DNA of 9,508 nucleotides from Bryobacterales bacterium. Lineage in GTDB: Bacteria > Acidobacteriota > Terriglobia > Bryobacterales > Bryobacteraceae. The DNA lies in contig PKZC01000454.1 in NCBI GenBank assembly GCA_003132905.1, positions 1 through 9,508 on the forward strand, read 5' to 3'. A program made the translations under genes and the position numbers. Numbering within the stretch: position 1 is the stretch's first letter; every line of letters begins with the position of its first letter. Of the stretch, positions 1 to 4,811 are shown piece after piece. Below the pieces are notes generated by a model that searched no databases, was not told the origin of the DNA, and saw only the letters and a program-made list of their open reading frames with translations.

Positions 1-1263
1 GTCGATTCACTCGTGGGCGACCAACTGAAGAAAGAAACGGACGCGGCCCGCAAAGCAAAGCTGCAGTCGATCCTCGGCAAAGTTGCGATTGCGAACGGCA
101 AGCTCACCTACGAAGCCTACCAGCGCTGCGACGATCCGGAGCTAGGCCCGCGTCTTCACGAACTGGTGACCATTAATATCGATAGCACCAGCGACGACAA
201 CTATGCCCGCATAAACCTGAGCGGCCCCAGTTGCCCATTTCTGGCCGAAGGCCTGTGCGGGATTCAGAAAAAACTGGGCGAAGAATATCTGTCCATCATG
301 TGCTCGGCTTATCCGCGCGTCATGAACGTCGTGGATGACGTCCTGCATCGATCGCTCGATTTGTCGTGTCCCGAAGCGGCCCGCATCGTGCTTCTGGATC
401 CCAGCCCCATGCAGTTCGACGAAGAGGAAGGGCCGGTACATGACACTCGTCTCGCGCACCTGTCCATCTTGAACACCACCGACGAGACTTCTGATAAACC
501 CTACGTACACTTTCGGGCGATTCGGGCCTTTGTCATCTGGCTGCTGCAGTATCGCGCGTATCCTTTGTGGAAGCGGTTGGTGATTCTCGGCTCTCTTTGC
601 GACCAGCTCCAGGAAATGTCGGCGACGGGCCGTAATTCGGAAGCGCCGGATGTTCTGGAAGCATACCGCGATGGCGTCGACCGCGATTTGTTTGGAGAAG
701 CGCTCAGGACCCATAGTCCCCAGCCGGCCGCCCAATTAGAGCTGGTGCTGGAGTTGATCGTGGGACGCATTAGTTCCGATTTCACCGCTCCGCCGCTGCT
801 CGCCTGCTATCAAAAATTCATGCAAGCCATGGAATGGACCACCGAATCGAGCATGGATGACATCGGCCGGCGCTACGCCGCGGCGAATTCGCAATATTGG
901 GTGCCGTTCCTTAACCAGCACGAGCACATCCTGGAGCACTATCTGGTCGCCTATGTTCATCGGACTCTGTTTCCGCTAGGGCCGCAATCGAGCACGCGGG
1001 GGCTGAGCGTGCATCACATCGCGAACTCAATCAGCGACCAATACCAGGTGATGATCGCCCACTACGCCATCATTCAGACTTTACTGATTGGCATGGCAGC
1101 CTGGCACAAGACGGAGTTCGGGGTCGCCCACGCGATCCAGGTGATCCAATCTTTCACCAAGGCTTTTGAACACAGCCCTTCCTTTGGGGAACGCGCTCTG
1201 AAAGTCCTCTCCGGCAAGGGTATGAACAACTGCGCCCGGCTAGCTATCCTGATACGGAATTAG
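1..1263 (+). CDS. fliB: Flagellin lysine-N-methylase (FliB-like), 5'-truncated by window edge
   Basis: FliB proteins methylate surface lysines of flagellin, probably before or during export; the family is recognised by conserved cysteines. Counting from the GTG at base 13, the frame shows the family core: C74 in GPSCPFL, C82 in GLCGIQKKLGEE, C97 in LSIMCSAYPR and C119 in SLDLSCPEAAR. The rest (about residues 130-416) is a mostly helical, poorly conserved region. The frame is open to base 1, and the N-terminal Cys-rich motif usual in this family (C...CC) is missing, so the true start is almost certainly upstream of the window and the GTG at 13 is not the start. The stop (TAG, 1261-1263) lies 4 bp from the stop of the convergent purH. 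Placement two genes away from fliW-csrA-flagellin supports a flagellar role. Family assignment rests on motif recognition; activity is inferred. Confidence 0.82.
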   Translation, partial: VDSLVGDQLKKETDAARKAKLQSILGKVAIANGKLTYEAYQRCDDPELGPRLHELVTINIDSTSDDNYARINLSGPSCPFLAEGLCGIQKKLGEEYLSIMCSAYPRVMNVVDDVLHRSLDLSCPEAARIVLLDPSPMQFDEEEGPVHDTRLAHLSILNTTDETSDKPYVHFRAIRAFVIWLLQYRAYPLWKRLVILGSLCDQLQEMSATGRNSEAPDVLEAYRDGVDRDLFGEALRTHSPQPAAQLELVLELIVGRISSDFTAPPLLACYQKFMQAMEWTTESSMDDIGRRYAAANSQYWVPFLNQHEHILEHYLVAYVHRTLFPLGPQSSTRGLSVHHIANSISDQYQVMIAHYAIIQTLLIGMAAWHKTEFGVAHAIQVIQSFTKAFEHSPSFGERALKVLSGKGMNNCARLAILIRN

Positions 1264-1267
1264 AGCG

Positions 1268-2803
1268 CTAGTGCCGGAAGTGCCGCACGCCGGTGAAGGC
1301 CATGGCGAGCCCTAACGTATTTGCCGCAGCGATCACTTTCTCATCGCCGACCGATCCGCCGGGTTGGATGACCGCGGTAATGCCGTGTTTGGCGGCCTCT
1401 TCGACGCCATCGGGAAATGGGAAGAAGGCGTCCGAGGCGATGACTGTACCTGCTAGCGGCAGCATAGCTTTCATCGCACCCACCTTCACCGCATCCACGC
1501 GACTCATTTGCCCAGCTCCCACGCTGATGGTCTGCCCGTCGCGCGCATACACGATTGCATTCGACTTCACGTGTTTACAAACTTTCCACGCAAATTCGAG
1601 GGCGCGCCACTCGTCTTCAGTGGGTGTCCGCTCGGTTTTTACGGTACATTCCGCGCGGTCTAGCCGGTGTGTGTCGGGGGTTTGCACGAGGTATCCGCCG
1701 CTGATTGATTTGACGACCGCCTCCTCGCCGGCGCGGGAGACAGCCAACAATCGCAAATTTTTCTTGGCCGCCAGTAATTCGCGCGCGGCGGCGTCGTAGC
1801 CCGGAGCGGCAATGGCTTCAATGAAGGTCTTGGCAATTTCTTCGGCGGTATCACGATCGACTGCGCGATTGAACGCCAGCACGCCGCCGAAGGCAGATAC
1901 CGGATCGGCCTCAAATGCGCGCCGGTAAGCATCGGCCAGCGTCCCCCCCTCGGCGCATCCGCAGGGATTGGTGTGCTTGATAATCGCCGCGGCAGGACGG
2001 TCAAATTCGCGGATCAGTTGCCAGGCCGCGTCCAGATCCACCAGGTTGTTGTACGAAAGTTCCTTGCCCTGCAATTGCTCGGCCCCCGCGACGCCGCCCT
2101 GGCGGTTGGAATAGAGCGCGGCTTTCTGATGGGGATTTTCGCCGTAGCGCAGATCAAGGGCGCGCGGAGCGCGAATGTCCAGAAACGCGGGCAAGCCCGA
2201 TTCATCCTCGACGCCCACGCGGGCCAGGCGCGCACTGATGGCCCGGTCATACGCTGCCGTGAGTGCAAATGCCTTCTTGGCAAGACCCCACAAAGTGGGT
2301 TCACATAGGCTGCCTTCGCGTTCGTGCAGCTCTTCGAGAATCGCGGGATAGTCGTCGTGCGAAACCACTACCGCGACGTCCTGATAATTCTTGGCCGCCG
2401 CGCGAATCAACGTAGGGCCTCCGATGTCGATGTTCGCAATCAGCTCCGACAACGGCACGCCTTGGCGGGCGGCTACCTTTTCGAACTGATATAAGTTCAC
2501 CACCACCATGTCGATCAGCGGGATATCGTGCGCTGCGAGAGACTGCATGTGCTCAGCGTTTCCGCGAATCGCAAGCACGCCGCCCGCTACGCGCGGGTGA
2601 ATAGTTTTGAGGCGGCCATCCAACATTTCCGGGAAGCCGGTGAGTTCGGACACCTCGCGCACCGCCACTCCAGCCGCTTCCAGGGCGCGCGCCGTGCCGC
2701 CGGTCGAGATCACCTCGACGCCCAGGTCGCGCAAGCCTTGCGCGAACTCCACCACTCCTGTTTTGTCAGTCACGCTAATGAGCGCGCGTCGAATCTGGGG
2801 CAT
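1268..2803 (-). CDS. purH: Bifunctional AICAR formyltransferase / IMP cyclohydrolase (PurH)
   Basis: PurH catalyses the last two steps of de novo purine synthesis in the cytoplasm: formyl transfer from 10-formyl-THF to AICAR, then ring closure to IMP. The 511 aa length is close to the usual 510-530. The N-terminal cyclohydrolase (MGS-like) domain, about residues 1-200, shows STGGTARAL (33-41), GFPEMLDGRLKTIHP (56-70) and NIDIGGPTLIRAAAKN (124-139). The transformylase domain shows LRYGENPHQ (218-226), ELSYNNLVDLDAAW (248-261), the catalytic Lys-His pair in IIKHTNPCG (K276-H277), DPVSAFGG (300-307) and a C-terminal SDAFFPFPDGVE...IQPGGSVGD stretch (457-486), ending in TGVRHFRH. Nothing is missing. 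The ATG at 2803 gives the family's normal N-terminus (RRALISVTDKTG). It lies 17 bp from the divergent isocitrate dehydrogenase start, so almost no 5' UTR is available inside the gap. Only a weak AGAGA precedes the ATG. Confidence 0.97.
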   Translation of the reverse strand: MPQIRRALISVTDKTGVVEFAQGLRDLGVEVISTGGTARALEAAGVAVREVSELTGFPEMLDGRLKTIHPRVAGGVLAIRGNAEHMQSLAAHDIPLIDMVVVNLYQFEKVAARQGVPLSELIANIDIGGPTLIRAAAKNYQDVAVVVSHDDYPAILEELHEREGSLCEPTLWGLAKKAFALTAAYDRAISARLARVGVEDESGLPAFLDIRAPRALDLRYGENPHQKAALYSNRQGGVAGAEQLQGKELSYNNLVDLDAAWQLIREFDRPAAAIIKHTNPCGCAEGGTLADAYRRAFEADPVSAFGGVLAFNRAVDRDTAEEIAKTFIEAIAAPGYDAAARELLAAKKNLRLLAVSRAGEEAVVKSISGGYLVQTPDTHRLDRAECTVKTERTPTEDEWRALEFAWKVCKHVKSNAIVYARDGQTISVGAGQMSRVDAVKVGAMKAMLPLAGTVIASDAFFPFPDGVEEAAKHGITAVIQPGGSVGDEKVIAAANTLGLAMAFTGVRHFRH

Positions 2804-2820
2804 TCTCTACAATAGTAAGC
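2804..2820. promoter_or_regulatory. 17-bp divergent gap with -10-like hexamer
   Basis: This is the whole space between the two divergent start codons. On the plus strand it holds TACAAT (2808-2813; 5/6 match to the TATAAT -10 box). With normal spacing, transcription would begin at about 2820-2821, at the GTG itself, so the dehydrogenase mRNA could be leaderless. On the minus strand TACTAT (2812-2817, read in reverse) would similarly put a purH start near its ATG. I see no convincing -35 box at 16-18 bp for either direction, and no Shine-Dalgarno for the GTG. The -10 call is inference from one hexamer. Confidence 0.35.
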
Positions 2821-3828
2821 GTGTCTCATCCCGTAACGTTAATTCCCGGCGATGGTATCGGGCCCGAAGTGGCCGAAGCAGCCATGCGCGCGGTCAACGC
2901 CACTGGCGTATCCATCAGCTGGCAGCGCGCCGATTTAAACGCCAGCATCATTTCGAAATCCGGCCAGGTGCTGCCGCCCCATGTCACCGAATCGCTGGAC
3001 CGGACGCACGTCGGGTTGAAGGGCCCGGTGGGGACGCCGATCGGCGGAGGATTCCAGAGCGTTAACGTGGCGCTCCGCAAACATTTCGATCTTTACGCCA
3101 ACGTGCGGCCGGTGCATTCGCTGCCGGGCCTGAAGACGCGCTTTGACGATGTGACGATCGATATGGTGATCTTCCGCGAGAATACAGAGGACTTGTATTC
3201 CGGCCTGGAGCACGAGGTGGTGAAGGACGTTGTCACCAGCCTCAAAGTGATCACGCGCGTGGCGTCTATCCGGATTGCCGAATACGCGTTTCAATTCGCC
3301 AAAAAGGAAGGGCGCAAGAAGGTTACCGCCATCCACAAGGCCAATATCATGAAGCTGGCCGATGGATTGTTCCTGCGCTGCTGCCGTGAGGTATCGCAGA
3401 ATTATCCCGATATTGCCTACCAGGAGTTGATCGTTGACAATGCATCGATGCAGCTGGTGATGCGTCCTCAAACCTTCGACATTCTGCTGCTGCCGAACCT
3501 GTACGGCGACATTGTTTCCGATCTGGCGGCTGGCTTAGTGGGCGGACTAGGCGTGGTTCCCGGTGCGAACATGGGCGACACGATCGCGGTGTTTGAAGCG
3601 GTCCACGGCAGCGCTCCCGACATCGCCGGAAAAGGCATCGCGAATCCGACCGCTTTAATGCTCTCGTCGGCTCTGATGCTGATTCATCTGGGCGAACATT
3701 CCGCTGCCACCCGGCTGCGCGGCGCCATCGAGCGGGTCTATGCCGAGCAGAAGCACTTACCACCCGACGTGGGCGGAAACGCGTCAACAAACGAATTCAC
3801 AGACGCCGTGATCGCTTATTTGGGTTAA
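2821..3828 (+). CDS. NAD-type isocitrate dehydrogenase (IDH3-like, isocitrate/isopropylmalate DH family)
   Basis: Oxidative decarboxylation of isocitrate to 2-oxoglutarate in the TCA cycle, with Mg/Mn as cofactor. The 335 aa length fits the short, IDH3-like class. N-terminal LIPGDGIGPEV (7-17) is the family signature. Substrate residues are isocitrate-type: S80 and N82 in GGGFQSVNVALRK, R86, R96 (NVRP), R119 (FRENTEDLYSG), Y126 and K173 (IHKAN). Metal ligands are D206, D230 and D234 (LYGDIVSD). After the HGSAP loop the sequence is D267-I268, the pair typical of NAD-using enzymes, rather than the Lys-Tyr of NADP enzymes such as E. coli Icd. Isopropylmalate dehydrogenase is less likely because the S..N substrate signature is present. 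The GTG at 2821 is the only usable start: an in-frame stop lies at 2779, with no ATG/GTG/TTG between. There is no clear ribosome-binding site. Confidence 0.92.
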   Translation: MSHPVTLIPGDGIGPEVAEAAMRAVNATGVSISWQRADLNASIISKSGQVLPPHVTESLDRTHVGLKGPVGTPIGGGFQSVNVALRKHFDLYANVRPVHSLPGLKTRFDDVTIDMVIFRENTEDLYSGLEHEVVKDVVTSLKVITRVASIRIAEYAFQFAKKEGRKKVTAIHKANIMKLADGLFLRCCREVSQNYPDIAYQELIVDNASMQLVMRPQTFDILLLPNLYGDIVSDLAAGLVGGLGVVPGANMGDTIAVFEAVHGSAPDIAGKGIANPTALMLSSALMLIHLGEHSAATRLRGAIERVYAEQKHLPPDVGGNASTNEFTDAVIAYLG

Positions 3829-3845
3829 TGCGGGATGGTGCCGGA

Positions 3846-3861
3846 TGGCACGCTAGTTGCA
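3846..3861 (+). promoter_or_regulatory. Sigma-54 (RpoN) promoter for fliW-csrA
   Basis: The sequence TGGCACGCTAGTTGCA matches the sigma-54 consensus TGGCACG-N4-TTGCW at every defined position. The -24 element is TGGCAC (3846-3851) and the -12 element TTGCA (3857-3861), at the required spacing. Placing GG at -25/-24 and GC at -13/-12 predicts transcription starting at A3872, only 6 nt before the fliW ATG at 3878. A small inverted repeat GTGCC-GGAT-GGCAC (3838-3851) overlaps the -24 element. Sigma-54 control of mid-tier flagellar genes is well established in many bacteria. An enhancer-binding protein site would be expected upstream, inside the dehydrogenase gene, but I could not identify one. 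Confidence 0.8.
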
Positions 3862-3877
3862 ATCACCGGGCATTGCA

Positions 3878-4354
3878 ATGCCTTCGGTTGAAACCAAGTA
3901 TTTCGGTGTTTTGCCTTATACGGACGAATCCCTGTTCGATTTTCCGCAGGGTCTGCCTGCCTTTGAGGACCAGAAGGGCTTCGTACTCATTGAGTCCCCC
4001 GAGAAAGCGCCGCTGGTGTTCCTGCAGAGCATAGCCCGCGCCAGCCTCTGTTTTGTTGCGCTTCCCATCCAGGTGGTGGACAAAAACCACCAATTGGCAA
4101 TTGCTCCGGAGGATCTGGAAGACCTGGCGTTGGATACCCGGCGGCAGCCCGTCGTAGGCGGCGAAGTGATGGTGCTGGCCCTGGTTTCTTTGCATGGCGA
4201 ATTTCTGGCCACCGCCAATCTAATGGCGCCGATTGTGCTGAATGTGAAGACGCGCCGCGGGCTGCAAGCCATTCGCCGCGATACGCGCTATTCGCACGAG
4301 CATCCACTTTCGGGGCAGGCTGCTCACCAAAGTTCCGGGGCGGAAATATGTTAG
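3878..4354 (+). CDS. fliW: Flagellar assembly factor FliW
   Basis: FliW is a small cytoplasmic protein that binds either newly made flagellin or CsrA. When flagellin is exported, freed FliW sequesters CsrA and lifts repression of flagellin translation. The 158 aa product has the family pattern: VETKYFGVLPYTDESLFDFP (4-23), QGLPAFED (24-31), PLVFLQS (45-51), PIQVVDKN (63-70) and NLMAPIVLNVKTRRGLQA (114-131). The ATG at 3878 is chosen because the first residues then match the normal FliW N-terminus. A longer reading from TTG 3857 would begin inside the -12 promoter element. No Shine-Dalgarno is visible, which fits the predicted 6-nt leader. The last 7 bp overlap the start of csrA. The tail after about residue 140 is polar and likely unstructured. 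Confidence 0.95.
   Translation: MPSVETKYFGVLPYTDESLFDFPQGLPAFEDQKGFVLIESPEKAPLVFLQSIARASLCFVALPIQVVDKNHQLAIAPEDLEDLALDTRRQPVVGGEVMVLALVSLHGEFLATANLMAPIVLNVKTRRGLQAIRRDTRYSHEHPLSGQAAHQSSGAEIC
4338..4347 (+). promoter_or_regulatory. csrA ribosome-binding region containing a GGA core (possible CsrA autoregulatory site)
   Basis: The ten bases GGGCGGAAAT sit directly before the csrA ATG, inside the end of fliW. They provide a purine-rich ribosome-binding region, and the GGA core (4342-4344) could let CsrA bind its own start, as E. coli CsrA does. The same ten bases occur again at 4653-4662 in the flagellin leader. The autoregulatory role is inference. Confidence 0.35.
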
Positions 4355-4575
4355 TGCTGCGACGCCGCGCGGGCGAAAGCGTTCTGATCGGCGACGAAAT
4401 TGAGATCGAGCTGCTGGCTATCACGCAGCAGGGCGCCAAGATCGGCATCCGGGCCCCTAGGGAAACCGTGGTTTTGCGTAAAGAGCTGAAAATCACGCAA
4501 GAGCAGAACACTCGAGCGGCCAGCGGGCCGTCGGTGGAGGCCCTCGAGCAGGCCCTTCACAAACTTCTTCCCTAA
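4348..4575 (+). CDS. csrA: Carbon storage regulator / translational repressor CsrA
   Basis: CsrA is a homodimeric RNA-binding protein that recognises GGA motifs, often in hairpin loops, and blocks ribosome binding. At 75 aa it is longer than E. coli CsrA (61 aa) and about the length of Bacillus CsrA. The RNA-binding residues L4, R6 and R44 are present (MLVLRRRAGESVLIGD; APRETVVLRKEL), with the hydrophobic strand pattern through IGIRAP (32-37). The C-terminal part reads QEQNTRAA (51-58), resembling the QEENNRAA stretch of B. subtilis CsrA, whose Asn55 has been implicated in FliW interaction; N54 would be the equivalent. A C-terminal helix extension (EALEQALHKLL) follows. The start overlaps the last 7 bp of fliW, indicating translational coupling. 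A FliA-type promoter begins 3 bp after the stop, and no terminator is seen, so readthrough into flagellin is possible. Confidence 0.97.
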   Translation: MLVLRRRAGESVLIGDEIEIELLAITQQGAKIGIRAPRETVVLRKELKITQEQNTRAASGPSVEALEQALHKLLP

Positions 4576-4577
4576 AT

Positions 4578-4604
4578 TCAAGAACTCCTTCTTCATCCCG
4601 ATAA
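4578..4604 (+). promoter_or_regulatory. Sigma-28 (FliA) promoter candidate for flagellin
   Basis: TCAAG...(4578-4585)-N11-CCCGATAA (4597-4604) aligns with the FliA consensus TAAAGTTT-N11-GCCGATAA. Seven of eight -10 bases match, four of the first five -35 bases match, and the 11-nt spacing is exact. It starts 3 bp after the csrA stop. Transcription would begin near 4611-4614, giving a leader of about 200 nt before the flagellin ATG. Flagellin genes are typical FliA targets. The match was found by eye; a transcript start map would settle it. Confidence 0.6.
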
Positions 4605-4653
4605 GCGCTTTGAGCACTGCGAGAGGCTCCGATTGCAGCGAGCGGGAAGCCTG

Positions 4654-4689
4654 GGCGGAAATCGTTGTCTACCGGCGACGATTTTCGCT
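4654..4689 (+). other. 16-bp hairpin in the flagellin 5' leader
   Basis: Bases 4654-4669 pair without interruption with 4674-4689 (16 bp including four G-U pairs), closed by a UACC tetraloop (4670-4673). The stem starts with GGCGGAAAUCG and ends CGAUUUUCGCU. The following bases (GTAACTTGG) contain no T-run, so it does not look like a csrA terminator. It may stabilise the leader, act as a protein-binding platform, or hold the GGA at 4657-4659 in a paired state. The pairing is direct from sequence; the role is unknown. Confidence 0.6.
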
Positions 4690-4756
4690 GTAACTTGGTC
4701 CGCGCCCGTGTGGATCGATCAGCCTCTCAAGGGCGCTCAGGCGAAGTCGTCTGAAG

Positions 4757-4791
4757 CGCTCCAGGTCCATGAGGATTCAGGATCTCGAGTG
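4757..4791 (+). promoter_or_regulatory. Hairpin with GAGGA in the loop: candidate CsrA-binding site
   Basis: Pairing of 4757-4761 with 4787-4791 (5 bp), one C-C mismatch (4762/4786), then 4763-4768 with 4780-4785 (6 bp, one G-U) leaves an 11-nt loop AUGAGGAUUCA (4769-4779). GGA (4773-4775) in a loop, in the context A-G-G-A-U, is close to the core of the known CsrA consensus (ARGGAU). It lies about 28 nt upstream of the GGA in the flagellin Shine-Dalgarno, a spacing suitable for a CsrA dimer bridging two sites, as reported for Bacillus hag. Binding is inferred, not shown. Confidence 0.55.
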
Positions 4792-4798
4792 GTCAAAT

Positions 4799-4805
4799 AA
4801 GGAGA
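4799..4805 (+). promoter_or_regulatory. Flagellin Shine-Dalgarno overlapping an ANGGA motif
   Basis: AAGGAGA, about 7 nt before the ATG at 4812, is a strong ribosome-binding site and fixes the flagellin start. It also contains A-A-G-G-A, so CsrA bound here would directly block 30S binding. Together with the upstream GGA loop it forms the two-site arrangement expected for CsrA repression. Confidence 0.75.
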
Positions 4806-4811
4806 AATCAA

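Noticed and set aside
1088..1112. Second TGGCAC motif (within fliB) as a sigma-54 site
   Set aside because: There is no TTGC at the required spacing. The other TGGCAC copies, in the flagellin gene, fail the same test.
1293..2308. Plus-strand open frames across purH (1293-1799, 1973-2308) and similar long frames opposite the dehydrogenase gene, flagellin and the secreted-protein gene
   Set aside because: They are by-products of high-GC codon bias opposite real genes. Their translations show no family motifs and the complete protein signatures lie on the other strand.
2821..3828. 3-isopropylmalate or tartrate dehydrogenase (same superfamily)
   Set aside because: The S80..N82 signature and the GGGFQSVNVALR context are isocitrate-type, and no leucine-pathway genes are adjacent.
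3857..3877. Upstream TTG start for fliW (7 extra residues)
   Set aside because: It would begin inside the sigma-54 -12 element, upstream of the predicted transcription start. The ATG at 3878 gives the normal FliW N-terminus.
4605..4690. Intrinsic terminator of csrA formed by the 16-bp hairpin
   Set aside because: The hairpin is followed by GTAACTTGG with no T-run, and it lies about 80 bp after the csrA stop, downstream of the FliA-type promoter.
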